This document shows, in pieces, positions 1 through 8,133 of a stretch of 64,000 nucleotides of DNA. This DNA is from UBA5070 sp035352895. GTDB taxonomy: Bacteria; Fibrobacterota; Fibrobacteria; UBA5070. The notes beneath the pieces were generated by a model. That model was not told the DNA's origin and searched no databases. It saw nothing but the letters and a program-made list of their open reading frames with translations. The position numbers and the translations under genes are program-made. The stretch is taken from positions 1 through 64,000 of the forward strand of contig DAOPYN010000014.1 of the NCBI GenBank assembly GCA_035352895.1, written 5' to 3'. Within the stretch, counting starts at the first letter, position 1. Every line of letters starts with the position of its first letter.

Positions 1-524
1 CCTTCCAAGTGGATTCCCTCCAGATCCCCGGCCTGACCACCGAAAAACGCCCCTGCTACCAGGCAACAAAAAGCGACTCCCTCGTGACGTTCGCGGTCGA
101 TTCCCAGATCATTTTCGTGAAGTGGACGCCAAACGAAGTACGTGTTCTCGCGAAATATTCCATCCCAGGCAAAGTGATCCAGGCAGCGGCAGCGTATCCG
201 TACAGCATCCGGGGCACCTCCATCTGGGCCACCACCGGCACCGAGCTCTATTCCTTCAAGTTCTCCATGGAAGAGCCTCCCGTCTCGTCGGTCACCCCGC
301 AGCCCAGACGCAGCGCCCTGTTCGCGCTCCAGCAGAACCCGCGCGGCGCCACGTTCTCCTGGTACGGATCGGGGACGGAAATCGTTCGTCTGACAGGAAT
401 CGACGGACGCGCGCAGGGCACGGTGGAGCTGCACCCCGGCGCCACCGCGAATTGGACCGCCCCGCATCCGGGATTGTACCTGGCCCACACGCCGGACGGA
501 GTCAAGCGGATCCTGGCCCGCTGA
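1..524 (+). CDS. C-terminal part of an unknown exported-type protein (5' truncated)
   Basis: The frame is open to the left window edge, so the true start lies outside. A GTG at position 9 is in frame but has no visible ribosome binding site, and I do not treat it as the start. I do not recognise a catalytic family. The last 80 residues are rich in beta-type hydrophobic alternation and end in a short module (IDGRAQGTV...PGLYLAHT...KRILAR). This resembles the C-terminal sorting-like tails of secreted FCB-group proteins, and two other proteins here (positions 38635 and 45393) end similarly. That suggests a surface or secreted protein, by analogy only. The gene converges on the methyltransferase with a 12-nt gap. 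Confidence 0.6.
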   Translation, partial: FQVDSLQIPGLTTEKRPCYQATKSDSLVTFAVDSQIIFVKWTPNEVRVLAKYSIPGKVIQAAAAYPYSIRGTSIWATTGTELYSFKFSMEEPPVSSVTPQPRRSALFALQQNPRGATFSWYGSGTEIVRLTGIDGRAQGTVELHPGATANWTAPHPGLYLAHTPDGVKRILAR

Positions 525-536
525 GCCGCCGATGGC

Positions 537-1289
537 CTACTTGGGACCTTCGTAGTAGGCCGTCTCGAAGCGCCGCGCGCGCAGCACCTCCAGGAACGAC
601 CCCGGCTTGGAGGTGCGCTCGATGCGAAAGAAGATCCCGGTGGCGAGCGTGGGAAACCACCGCGCCAAGCGGATGGCCAGGCCCTGGGGGAACGGATAGA
701 AGCCGCTCCCCGCCACGGCGGTCACCTTGAAGAAACCGTCGGCTTCCGCGAAGGCCTTCATGCCCGGTACGGTGAAGCCCCGCACGTGCGGCCCCAGCAC
801 CTTCATCCCCGAAGGCTGCATGCCCACCAGGAGCATGGCCCGGTCGTGCCAGGCGGCCAGGTTGGGAACTCCCACCAGGAACACGCCGCCCGCCGGGAGC
901 ACCCGACCCACCTCCGAGAAGATCCAGAACAGGTCCTTGGTGTGCTCCAGGACCTGGTTCATCAGGACCACGTCCAAGCTTGCGTCCGGAAAGGGGAGCC
1001 TGTCGCGTTCCACGTCGCCGTCGCGGGCGTCGATCCCCCGCTCGGCGCACCTCTCGCGGTAGGGCGCATACCCTTCCAGCCCGAACAGCTCCGCACGCCC
1101 AGCCAGTTTCCGTCGGATCGCGTCCAGGTCGTCGCCGTAACCGCATCCCACGTCGAGGACCCGCAAGGGCCGTTCCTCCGACGCCTTCTCCACGGCCCAA
1201 TCCCGCAGGATGGGCCTTCCGTAGACCAGGTGTTCGGTACCGGCCTTCCAGGCCACGGCTTTGCGGTGGAGCGCTTCTTTCCAGGACAT
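537..1289 (-). CDS. class I SAM-dependent methyltransferase
   Basis: This 250-residue protein has the Rossmann-fold methyltransferase pattern. Motif I is VLDVGCGYGDDL near residue 47, the acidic end of beta-2 lies in LFGLEGY, and the post-motif region is LDVVLMNQVLEHTKDL, as in Methyltransf_11/UbiE-like enzymes. The substrate cannot be told. The start is the ATG at 1289 because a GGTGGG stretch precedes it and residues upstream in the same frame look non-coding. A TACCTTGG box lies 7 nt before this ATG. It diverges from thiG across 68 bp. The C-terminus (fingerprint FRIERTSKPGSFLEVLRARR) is typical of small-molecule or lipid/quinone methyltransferases but not diagnostic. Confidence 0.82.
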   Translation of the reverse strand: MSWKEALHRKAVAWKAGTEHLVYGRPILRDWAVEKASEERPLRVLDVGCGYGDDLDAIRRKLAGRAELFGLEGYAPYRERCAERGIDARDGDVERDRLPFPDASLDVVLMNQVLEHTKDLFWIFSEVGRVLPAGGVFLVGVPNLAAWHDRAMLLVGMQPSGMKVLGPHVRGFTVPGMKAFAEADGFFKVTAVAGSGFYPFPQGLAIRLARWFPTLATGIFFRIERTSKPGSFLEVLRARRFETAYYEGPK

Positions 1290-1296
1290 AGGCCCA

Positions 1297-1304
1297 CCAA
1301 GGTA
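1297..1304 (-). promoter_or_regulatory. TAnnTTKG promoter-like box (TACCTTGG) of the methyltransferase
   Basis: TACCTTGG on the minus strand ends 7 nt before the ATG at 1289. It matches the box found before many other genes here. A transcript starting about 7 nt after it would be almost leaderless. No -33 element is obvious. Confidence 0.45.
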
Positions 1305-1340
1305 GCTTGGCGCCCGCGGGAACCGGGTGCGGCGGCTTGC

Positions 1341-1348
1341 TACTTTGG
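1341..1348 (+). promoter_or_regulatory. TAnnTTKG promoter-like box (TACTTTGG) of thiG
   Basis: TACTTTGG ends 9 nt before the thiG ATG at 1358. It sits back to back with the methyltransferase box in a 68-bp divergent gap. Confidence 0.45.
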
Positions 1349-1357
1349 GTCCCACCT

Positions 1358-2167
1358 ATGGACACATCGGATACACCTCAGGACAGACCCTTCGTCATCG
1401 CCGGCAAGACCTACACCAGCCGCCTCCTGGTGGGCACAGGCAAGTACGACAACCACGAGATCATGGCCGAAGCCCTGGAAGCCTCCGGCACCCAGATCGT
1501 GACCGTGGCCCTGGGCCGGGTGGATCTGTCCGCCCCCAAGGGCAAGGGGATCTTCGACGCGATCGACCCTTCCAAGTACACCATCCTCCCCAACACCGCC
1601 GGCGCCTTCAACGTCCAGGATGCCCTGCGCATCGCCAGGCTGTCGCGTTCCATGGGCTGGAAGCTCCTGAAACTGGAGGTTCTCTTTGACCAGAAGACCC
1701 TCCTCCCCGACCCCATCGGCACCTTGGAGGCCGCGCGCCTGTTGAAGGACGAGGGTTTCGACCTGATGATCTACACCAACGACGACCCGGTGTTGGCACA
1801 ACTCCTGGACCGCCTGGAGCCCGCCGCCATCATGCCCGCCGGAGGCCCCATCGGATCCGGCCAGGGCGTGCTCAATCCCGCCAACATCCGCATCATCCTG
1901 GAATCGGTGAAGGCTCCGGTCCTGATCGATGCCGGACTGGGAAGTGCCTCGGATGTCGCCGAAGCCATGGAGCTGGGCGTGGACGGCGTGCTCTTGAACA
2001 CCCCCATCGCCAAGGCCAAGGACCCGGTGCGCATGGCGCGCGCCATGAAGGCCGCCTGCGAGGCAGGCCGCGACTCCTACCTGGCCGTGCGCATCCCTCG
2101 CAAGCTGTACGGATCGGCCTCCAGTCCGCTGGAAGGCCTCACGCCGCCGCGTCGTCCGACCGCCTGA
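1358..2167 (+). CDS. thiG: thiazole synthase ThiG
   Basis: ThiG forms the thiazole phosphate ring of thiamine from deoxyxylulose 5-phosphate, dehydroglycine and ThiS thiocarboxylate in the cytoplasm. The 269-residue length fits the family. Visible hallmarks are SRLLVGTGKY near the N-terminus, the Schiff-base lysine region KLLKLEVLFD, MPAGGPIGSGQG, and the phosphate-binding end VLIDAGLGSASDVAEAMELG followed by GVLLNTPIAKA. The ATG at 1358 begins directly at the family N-terminus; an in-frame GTG at 1307 would add residues unlike the family. No thiS, thiF, thiH or thiO lies next to it, so partner genes must be elsewhere. The C-terminal tail (PLEGLTPPRRPTA) is of normal type. Confidence 0.96.
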   Translation: MDTSDTPQDRPFVIAGKTYTSRLLVGTGKYDNHEIMAEALEASGTQIVTVALGRVDLSAPKGKGIFDAIDPSKYTILPNTAGAFNVQDALRIARLSRSMGWKLLKLEVLFDQKTLLPDPIGTLEAARLLKDEGFDLMIYTNDDPVLAQLLDRLEPAAIMPAGGPIGSGQGVLNPANIRIILESVKAPVLIDAGLGSASDVAEAMELGVDGVLLNTPIAKAKDPVRMARAMKAACEAGRDSYLAVRIPRKLYGSASSPLEGLTPPRRPTA

Positions 2168-2301
2168 GCGGAAATCCTCCCGCCACCGCCCTTCGAACCA
2201 ACGGCTACTCCGTCACTCAGGGAACGGTGGCGACCAGTGAACGAGCAAAGGATACCCCGTTCCCGATGTGATCAGCCGTCCCGTGTCCGGCTCCGACACT
2301 C

Positions 2302-3339
2302 TCAGCGAGTGATGGAAATGCTCACGCCCACCGGGTAGTCGGCGGCCACCACATCGGTGACGTCTTCCCCGATTCCCGCCTGGAAGGTGGCGACCACCGA
2401 AATGTGGTTGTACACCTGCAGGCCAACGCCACCACGCGCCAGCCCGAAGCCGTCGTCGTTGTAGAAGCGCAGCTGGTCGCGCCAGTTCTTGGTGAGACCG
2501 TAGACATACTTCAGATCGCCCACCAGAAGCACTCCCAGGACATCCCGGCGCCCCACCAGGAGCGCGGATCCACCCACTCCCGCCTGGACGTGGGCCGCGA
2601 TGTCCTGCTGCACGGTGCCCATTCCGGGAACCTCCACCGGAACGGCCGCCTGCAGCTCCAACGCCAGATGCTTGTCGGGAGCCACGTAGGTCAGGAAGGG
2701 GAACGCCACCTTGGGAGACACCGATCCGCCGGTGGTGGCGATGCGGTCCAAAGCCGACCGATTCCTGTCGGAAGCCGTCGCCTCCTCTCCCGAGGGCAGA
2801 TGGAGGGACAGAGAGTAGCGGAACAGGAGGAGGTAGTCTTCCCAGGCCACCACGCCCACCGACGGACGCGCCATCTCCGAGAACGAGAAGTCGACCTCGG
2901 ATGCCGCCCGAAGCTTGCTGGAATCGAACCCGTAGTACTCGTCGGCCTGCTTCAGGTCCAGGACCGGCGCGAAGGTCCATCCGGCGATCCGGTTGCGGAA
3001 CGTCTCCTGTTCCACCCGGGCGCGGAAGTAGCTGGTGCTCTGTTCGCGCTTGGCCACCAGCGCCTGCGCGGCCTTCTGGCAGGCCTCGAATTCCACGGGA
3101 TCGGAGAATCCGGAACTGGATGCCTTCGCCAGGCAGGACTTGGCGGCGCTGTCTTCCAGGCGGCGCGTTTCCTGGGTGTAGACGGAAAGCTTCCGGATCG
3201 CGCTGTCCATGAAGGGGCCGGCCGGAATGGCGCTGGGAGCGCGCAGGACCGGGTGGGAGTAGGTGAGGGGCTCGGGACCCGCATGGCTCAGGACGGCTGC
3301 GACAAGACACGAGACGGCAACCAGACTCTTGGGATGCAT
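2302..3339 (-). CDS. exported protein of unknown function, probable outer-membrane beta protein
   Basis: The 345-residue product begins with a Sec signal (MHPKSLVAVSCLVAAVLSHAG). A helical, charge-rich segment follows (about residues 40-110), then a long run of alternating hydrophobic strands ending in VGVSISITR, a C-terminal pattern common in outer-membrane barrels. I do not recognise a named family. The ATG at 3339 is preceded by a purine-rich ribosome binding site (AAAGAGGAA). The frame stays open upstream, but that part contains no signal peptide and overlaps the promoter region. It converges on thiG and diverges from the HAD phosphatase. Confidence 0.72.
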   Translation of the reverse strand: MHPKSLVAVSCLVAAVLSHAGPEPLTYSHPVLRAPSAIPAGPFMDSAIRKLSVYTQETRRLEDSAAKSCLAKASSSGFSDPVEFEACQKAAQALVAKREQSTSYFRARVEQETFRNRIAGWTFAPVLDLKQADEYYGFDSSKLRAASEVDFSFSEMARPSVGVVAWEDYLLLFRYSLSLHLPSGEEATASDRNRSALDRIATTGGSVSPKVAFPFLTYVAPDKHLALELQAAVPVEVPGMGTVQQDIAAHVQAGVGGSALLVGRRDVLGVLLVGDLKYVYGLTKNWRDQLRFYNDDGFGLARGGVGLQVYNHISVVATFQAGIGEDVTDVVAADYPVGVSISITR

Positions 3340-3401
3340 CGATTCCTCTTTTCCGGGCAGAGACGAATTCCGGACAAAAGAACTTTCGTACGGCGGTGGC
3401 C

Positions 3402-3409
3402 CCAACCTA
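3402..3409 (-). promoter_or_regulatory. TAnnTTKG box (TAGGTTGG) of the exported protein
   Basis: TAGGTTGG on the minus strand lies 62 nt before the ATG at 3339. A TTG occurs 20 nt upstream of the box, the spacing expected of Bacteroidota-type -33/-7 pairs. Unlike most boxes here, this one leaves a leader with a real ribosome binding site. Confidence 0.4.
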
Positions 3410-3608
3410 GGCTGTCCCGACAATTCCTGCAACAAGCGCCAGTTCCTGCGGAAGGGATGCCGACAACCCGGACTCCACCGGAAACCGCTCGCATCGACCT
3501 GAGTGACCATCTGAAGCGCCCATAATGGACACGATCGATTCAACCGTAAAATCGAAAAGCACGTTTTACTGGACTCTGTAGAATCCAGCGCCAGGACCGG
3601 GAAGAAGG

Positions 3609-3616
3609 TATCTTGG
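3609..3616 (+). promoter_or_regulatory. TAnnTTKG box (TATCTTGG) of the HAD phosphatase
   Basis: AGGTATCTTGG is identical over 11 bases to the element before queC and nadA. It leaves a 43-nt leader that carries an AGGGGAAG ribosome binding site before the ATG at 3660. Confidence 0.45.
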
Positions 3617-3659
3617 CCTCCCTCGAACCGATCGCCACCGCCCACAGGGGAAGCATTCC

Positions 3660-4481
3660 ATGTCCTACCGGATGATCGTCCTGGACCTCGACGACACCCT
3701 TCTGCGCGAAGACCTCACCATCTCCCCACGCACCCGGGACGCCTTGATGCGCGCCCAGGCCCAGGGAGTGCGCGTGGTGCTCGCCTCCGGCCGCCCCACG
3801 GGAGCCATCTGGCGCTACGCCCGCGAACTGGAATTGGCCTCCAACGGGGGATGGATCATCTCCTTCAACGGCGCGGTGGTCACCGACTGCGCCACGGGAA
3901 CGCCCGTGTTCGAGCAGGCCCTCGCGCGGGACCTCATCCACGAGATCCACGACCTGGCCCGCGAACACGACGCGGGAATCCTTTCGTACGTGGACGACCG
4001 GATCGTCACCCCCCGCGCGAACCCCTGGACGGAGGTGGAACGCGGCCTCACCGGGATGGACGTGGTGGAAGTGCCGGACTTCAAGAAGGCCATCGCGCGG
4101 GATGCCATCAAGGTGATCGTGGTGGACGAACCGGAACGTCTGAAGGCCACGGCGGAACGATTGCGCCCCCGCGTGGACGGGCGGATGAACATGGTGATCT
4201 CCAAGCCGTTCTTCCTGGAGTTCACGAGCCTGGGCATCGACAAGAAGCACAGCCTGCAACGGCTGGCCGAACGCCTCTCGGTGAAGTCCTCCGAAGTGAT
4301 GGCCGTGGGCGACAGCTACAACGACCTGGGAATGCTCGACTGGGCGGGCCTGGGCGTCTGCATGGCCAACGGCCCCCAGGCCGTGCGCGACGCGGCCGAC
4401 CACGTGACCGCCTCCAACATGGACGACGGCGTGGCCATGGCGGTGGAGCGCTTCGTGTTCGACGAAGGCCCGGAAGCCTAA
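3660..4481 (+). CDS. Cof-type HAD-IIB family sugar-phosphate phosphatase
   Basis: The 273-residue cytoplasmic hydrolase has all HAD motifs. Motif I is DLDDTLL with nucleophile Asp near residue 10, motif II is LASGRP, motif III lysine is in GIDKKHSL, and motif IV is GDSYNDLGML. The large cap between motifs II and III is the alpha/beta type of the Cof (YbiV/YidA) subgroup, which removes phosphate from sugar phosphates and related metabolites. The exact substrate is not predictable. The ATG follows AGGGGAAG at good spacing. Its stop overlaps the stop of the convergent CheX-like gene within four bases (CTAA). Confidence 0.92.
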   Translation: MSYRMIVLDLDDTLLREDLTISPRTRDALMRAQAQGVRVVLASGRPTGAIWRYARELELASNGGWIISFNGAVVTDCATGTPVFEQALARDLIHEIHDLAREHDAGILSYVDDRIVTPRANPWTEVERGLTGMDVVEVPDFKKAIARDAIKVIVVDEPERLKATAERLRPRVDGRMNMVISKPFFLEFTSLGIDKKHSLQRLAERLSVKSSEVMAVGDSYNDLGMLDWAGLGVCMANGPQAVRDAADHVTASNMDDGVAMAVERFVFDEGPEA

Positions 4482-5161
4482 TCCACCGTCGATCCGCTGG
4501 ATTCGAGCATGTCGTGGACCTCCCGGAGGACCGTCTCGGCCTGGCTCACCAGGTAGGGATCCAGCAGGCCCCGATGGGAGGGTCCGACGAGTTCGGCCAG
4601 GACCCGGTAGCAGATCGCCATCTCCTCCTTGGCCCTGTCGAGATCTTCCATCACCCGAACCAGCTTCTTCTCCAGATCGTCACCGGCCAGATCCAGCACC
4701 AGGCAGCAGTCGATGGAACCGGACTCCGATCGCAAGGTGACCGTTCCGCTGGGGACCTCGGGAGAATCCAGTTCGCCGTACAGGACCATCGGGGGATGGT
4801 AGGTGAGCCGTCCGTAGACTTCCTCCACCTTGGGGATGGCCATGCCCACGGCGGTGTTCAAGACCTCCTTGAGCAACCCTCCGAACTCCCTGCGCTGTTC
4901 CTTCAGTTCGGCGGCGGACATCCCTTCGCTCCAGACTCCGATCAGACCCGCGGCGGTCTCCTCCTCGAGGTTGATCACGTAGTCGCCCTGGATGCGCCCG
5001 GTGAAGTGGATCATGACCACCACCGGCCGACGCGGCGCGAAGGGGTGGTCGTCGCACACGGAACTGTCCAGGACGATCTCGATCCCCAGCATGTCCCGAA
5101 AGCAGTCCCTCACGCACTCGGCGAACCTCGTGGTCTGGCTGGAAAGGAAATCTCGGCACAT
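4478..5161 (-). CDS. CheX/CheC-like chemotaxis phosphatase domain protein
   Basis: This 227-residue protein resembles the CheX/CheC/FliY family, which dephosphorylates CheY-P. Supporting features are the beta-alpha layout, the strand GDYVINLEEETAAGLIG, and the ExxN pair in the helix LLKEVLNTAVGMAI, equivalent to the active-site Glu/Asn. About 60 extra residues at the C-terminus form a charged helix not usual in CheX. No chemotaxis gene is adjacent, so it may serve another response regulator. The start at 5161 has a GGGGGG stretch 5 nt upstream; an ATG 10 codons earlier lacks one. Confidence 0.7.
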   Translation of the reverse strand: MCRDFLSSQTTRFAECVRDCFRDMLGIEIVLDSSVCDDHPFAPRRPVVVMIHFTGRIQGDYVINLEEETAAGLIGVWSEGMSAAELKEQRREFGGLLKEVLNTAVGMAIPKVEEVYGRLTYHPPMVLYGELDSPEVPSGTVTLRSESGSIDCCLVLDLAGDDLEKKLVRVMEDLDRAKEEMAICYRVLAELVGPSHRGLLDPYLVSQAETVLREVHDMLESSGSTVD

Positions 5162-5307
5162 GGCTGCCCCCCATCGACGACCAGGCCCCACCCACCGAAG
5201 ACGATGGATCCACCGGCGGGACGGAGGTCTCTATCGGAGAGCATATATTCCCGCCGCCTCCGGACACAATAGCCCAGGCGTGGATAAACTATCCGGAGCC
5301 GACCGGT

Positions 5308-6075
5308 TTACCGCGAACGACGCCTTCGTGGAGGACCCGCCGGCTCTCCCGCGGGGGCTCGGGGTCCGGCCCGCGACGCGTCGTTTTCCGTCACATCGGG
5401 ATCCGCCGCGCCTTTCCGTTCCAGCCCAGCGAACCACGCATCCAGCATCCCCTCGATGAACGCCGCCTTCGATTCCTTCGTGGCGAGGTCCAGCCCCATC
5501 GTCCGGTGGGGAAGCAGGATTTCCATCGCGAGCCCCGCGATGCTCACCATGAGCCCCGTGGCCAAAGTCAAGGAGGGAACCCGAAGTCGGTTGATCTCGC
5601 CCCGTTCCACTCCCGCATCCAGGATCCCGGCGAGGATCGCGATGTTGGAGGCCACCCGCTCCCGGAGGATCTCGCCCACCATTCCCTGGTCCTGGAGGGC
5701 TTTGCGGAACCACGGGGCGATGGGCTGGATGGGCTCGAAGAGCGCCTCCATCCAGGTCTGGAGGAAATGGCGGACGCGGTCGCGCACCGTGCCATCCATC
5801 CGGGCCGCCTGGTCCAGGATCGCCCGCACGCGGCCCGCGTTGTGGTCGGCCAGGGCGGTGAACAGCCCCTCCTTGCTCCCGAAGTAGTAGTAGACCAACG
5901 CAGGATTGGTGGAAGACTCGCGGGCGATGTCGCGGATGGAAGTGCCATCGAAGCCGGACGTCCCCACCAGCTTGTGGGTGGCCTCCAGGATCCTCACGCG
6001 GGTGTCCTCCGCCGGCTCGGCAGGCTCGGACGTGGACCCGCGGACGGACCTGGACTTCCTGTGGATGCCGGACAT
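5308..6075 (-). CDS. TetR/AcrR-family transcriptional repressor
   Basis: The 255-residue protein has the TetR N-terminal helix-turn-helix (RILEATHKLVGTSGFDGTSIRDIA..., then NPALVYYYFGSKEGLF) at about residues 27-75. A helical ligand-binding domain follows. A basic Pro/Arg-rich tail (PPRRRRSR) ends it. It is divergent from the efflux operon at 6209, with a palindromic site between them, the usual arrangement for a local repressor responding to a toxic compound. In Escherichia coli the YbhGFSR pump is controlled by the TetR protein CecR; the operon here is of the same type, but orthology is inferred only from context. The start codon lacks a strong ribosome binding site. Confidence 0.92.
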   Translation of the reverse strand: MSGIHRKSRSVRGSTSEPAEPAEDTRVRILEATHKLVGTSGFDGTSIRDIARESSTNPALVYYYFGSKEGLFTALADHNAGRVRAILDQAARMDGTVRDRVRHFLQTWMEALFEPIQPIAPWFRKALQDQGMVGEILRERVASNIAILAGILDAGVERGEINRLRVPSLTLATGLMVSIAGLAMEILLPHRTMGLDLATKESKAAFIEGMLDAWFAGLERKGAADPDVTENDASRAGPRAPAGEPAGPPRRRRSR

Positions 6076-6084
6076 GCAGGAAAA

Positions 6085-6157
6085 TTAACCGCCCGTTCAA
6101 AAATCCTTTGGCGATCGCCCTCGGCCAGGATAGTTTGTTAAACATTCGTTTAAACAA
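6085..6157. promoter_or_regulatory. probable TetR operator region, divergent promoters
   Basis: An almost perfect inverted repeat spans 6135-6157: TTGTTAAAC, spacer ATTC, GTTTAAACAA (one extra A in the right arm). A weaker half-matching site is at 6085-6100 (TTAAC, five bases, GTTCAA), next to the repressor start. On the minus strand a TATCCTGG box (6125-6132) abuts the main palindrome. On the plus strand TAGTTTGT overlaps it. Binding at the main site would cover promoters in both directions, giving autoregulation and control of the pump. Confidence 0.65.
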
Positions 6158-6208
6158 TCCCACCTCCCTCAACTTCCCGCCCCCCGGGAAGGGCACGCAG
6201 GAGCGCAT

Positions 6209-7198
6209 ATGGCCAAGACCCCACGAAATGCAGGAACCCTCCTGGCCACCTTGGCCGGCGCGGCCCTGCTGGCAGGATGCAAGGGCGAGCTCGGACCGCA
6301 TTCCGGTTCCGGTACACTGGAATTGCGCGAGGCCCGCCTGGGCGCCCAGGTCCCCGGAGTGGTTCTTTCCGTGCGGGTGGAGGAGGGCGATTCGGCGGCG
6401 ACCGGCGACACCCTAGTGGTTCTGGACACCATCGCCCGCGCCATCCAACGCGACCAGGCCCGGGCCGCCGCGCTGGCCGCCCGCGCCCAGTGGGAACAGG
6501 TCGCGCGCGGCAGCCGCGCCGAGGACATCGGGCAGGCCCAGGCCCAGAAGGAAGTGGCCCGCGCCCAGCTCTCGGGCGCCCAGGACAATTTCCAGCGCAT
6601 CCAGGGGCTGGCATCCCAGGGTGCCGCGACACCCGCGCAGCTGGAGTCCGCCCGCGCCCAGCTGGCCTCCTCGCAGGCCCAGCTGAAGGCCTTGGAAGCC
6701 ACGGCGGATCGGCTCGTGAAGGGCAGCCGCGTCGAGGAGATCACCCGGGCACGCGCCCTGTGGGAACAGGCGGAAGCCGCTCTGCGCGCCGCCCAGGACC
6801 AGCTGGACCGTTCCGTGGTCCGCGCACCCGCGGGCCCCGAGGGGCGATGGATCGTCGCCGAGCGACTGGTGGAGCCGGGAGAGATGGTCCAGCCCGGTGG
6901 ACAGGTCGTGTCGCTGGCCGATCCCGGCCGGGCGGAGCTTCGCATCTACCTGGGCGAAACCGCCGTGGCCAAGGTGAGGATCGGGGCCAAGGCTTCCGTG
7001 TTCCTGGATTCGGACCCCTCCACCGCCATTCCCGCGACGGTCGCGAGCGTCGCCAAGTCCGCCGAGTTCACCCCCAAGAACGTCCAGACCAGCGGAGAGC
7101 GGGCCAAGCTCGTGTACGCGGTGGTGCTGCGCGTGGCCAATCCCGGCGACCTGAAGTCGGGCATGCCCGCGGTGGGATCGATCGAGGTCGGAAATTGA
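6209..7198 (+). CDS. HlyD-family membrane fusion lipoprotein of an ABC efflux pump
   Basis: The 329-residue periplasmic adaptor starts with a lipoprotein signal (LLAGC, Cys 24). It has the YbhG/HlyD order: first half-lipoyl (ARLGAQVPGVVLSVRVEEGD), a long alpha-helical hairpin with heptad Ala/Gln-rich repeats (about residues 85-205), second half-lipoyl (VRAPAGPEGRW...VEPGEMV), and a beta-barrel/membrane-proximal part. It should link the inner-membrane ABC transporter to the TolC protein encoded two genes downstream. A lipid anchor replaces the usual transmembrane helix. It is the first gene of the operon and overlaps the next gene by 4 nt. Confidence 0.93.
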   Translation: MAKTPRNAGTLLATLAGAALLAGCKGELGPHSGSGTLELREARLGAQVPGVVLSVRVEEGDSAATGDTLVVLDTIARAIQRDQARAAALAARAQWEQVARGSRAEDIGQAQAQKEVARAQLSGAQDNFQRIQGLASQGAATPAQLESARAQLASSQAQLKALEATADRLVKGSRVEEITRARALWEQAEAALRAAQDQLDRSVVRAPAGPEGRWIVAERLVEPGEMVQPGGQVVSLADPGRAELRIYLGETAVAKVRIGAKASVFLDSDPSTAIPATVASVAKSAEFTPKNVQTSGERAKLVYAVVLRVANPGDLKSGMPAVGSIEVGN

Positions 7199-8133
7199 CT
7201 CCTGCGGCGCAGTTCGTGGGGGTCGGGCACCGGTACGACCTCCGCAAGCCCGACGAGGCGCTCAAAGGCGTGACGTTTTCCGTCCCGCATGGCGGGATGT
7301 TCGGGTTGGTCGGGCCCGACGGCGCGGGCAAGACCACGCTCCTGCGCGCGCTGTGCCACCTGCACGAACCCGAAAGGGGCGAAGTCCTCCTGTTCGGGAA
7401 GCCCGTGGCCGCCAACAGCGGGATGGTCCGCTCCCAGCTGGGATACCTGGCCCAGAGGTTTTCGCTCTACGGCGACCTCACGGTGGACGAGAACATCTCG
7501 TTCTTCGGCGATCTCTACGGAGTGCCCGACGCGCCGGGGCGCGGACGCGAACTGCTGGCCCGCATGGGAATGGAGCGCTTCGGCAGCCGCATGTCGGCAC
7601 AGCTTTCCGGCGGCATGAAGCAGAAGCTCGCCCTGACCATCGCGCTTCTGCACCGCCCCCGGATCCTGGTCCTGGACGAACCCACCAACGGGGTGGATCC
7701 GGTGAGCCGGCGCGAGTTCTGGGCCGTGCTGGGGGATCTCGTGTCGGAAGGCATGACGGTCCTGGCGAGCACCCCGTACATGGACGAGGCCTCGCGATGC
7801 CATCGCGTGGGACTGCTCCACGAAGGTCGCCTCCTGTGCGAAGGAACCGTGGACGAACTCGCCGACCGCACCGGCGCGATGCTCCTGGAGTTGATCCCCT
7901 CCGATCCTCGCCGGGCCTTCAAGACGCTGTCGGCGCTTCCCGAGGCGGCCACCCTACAGATGCGCGGCGAGCGCATCGAGATCCTCGCCGACGATCCCGG
8001 GGCGCTCCGCTCGAGGATCGAACCGATCCTGTCCTCCCGGGGAATGGACGTGGTCGAATGGCGCGTCCGCAAACCCGACCTGGAAAACGCGTTCCTGGAA
8101 CTCCTCCGCCGAGAGGCCCTGCATGACAACTGA
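7195..8133 (+). CDS. ABC transporter ATPase 1 (catalytically atypical H-loop)
   Basis: The 312-residue nucleotide-binding protein has Walker A GPDGAGKTT (residues 40-48), Q-loop YLAQRFSLY, a normal signature LSGGMKQK, Walker B ILVLDEP and D-loop NGVDP. The H-loop histidine is missing: LASTPYMDEAS has Pro where the family has His. It corresponds to the N-terminal half of the fused E. coli YbhF. The start is the TTG at 7195, which overlaps the stop of the adaptor gene and follows GAGGTCGGAAA. No ATG is available before the family N-terminus. It ends 11 nt inside the TolC gene. Confidence 0.92.
   Translation: MTPAAQFVGVGHRYDLRKPDEALKGVTFSVPHGGMFGLVGPDGAGKTTLLRALCHLHEPERGEVLLFGKPVAANSGMVRSQLGYLAQRFSLYGDLTVDENISFFGDLYGVPDAPGRGRELLARMGMERFGSRMSAQLSGGMKQKLALTIALLHRPRILVLDEPTNGVDPVSRREFWAVLGDLVSEGMTVLASTPYMDEASRCHRVGLLHEGRLLCEGTVDELADRTGAMLLELIPSDPRRAFKTLSALPEAATLQMRGERIEILADDPGALRSRIEPILSSRGMDVVEWRVRKPDLENAFLELLRREALHDN

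Larger units (their letters stand above)
3340..3659. other. 320-bp divergent intergenic region
   Basis: This gap separates the exported protein at 3339 (minus) from the HAD phosphatase at 3660 (plus). It holds a TAGGTTGG box on the minus strand (3402-3409) with a TTG about 20 nt upstream of it, and a TATCTTGG box on the plus strand (3609-3616). I see no RNA gene or strong hairpin. Open frames crossing it look non-coding. Confidence 0.6.

Noticed and set aside
1290..1357. TPP riboswitch before thiG
   Set aside because: The gap is only 68 bp, and neither the CUGAGA nor the other conserved TPP elements are present.
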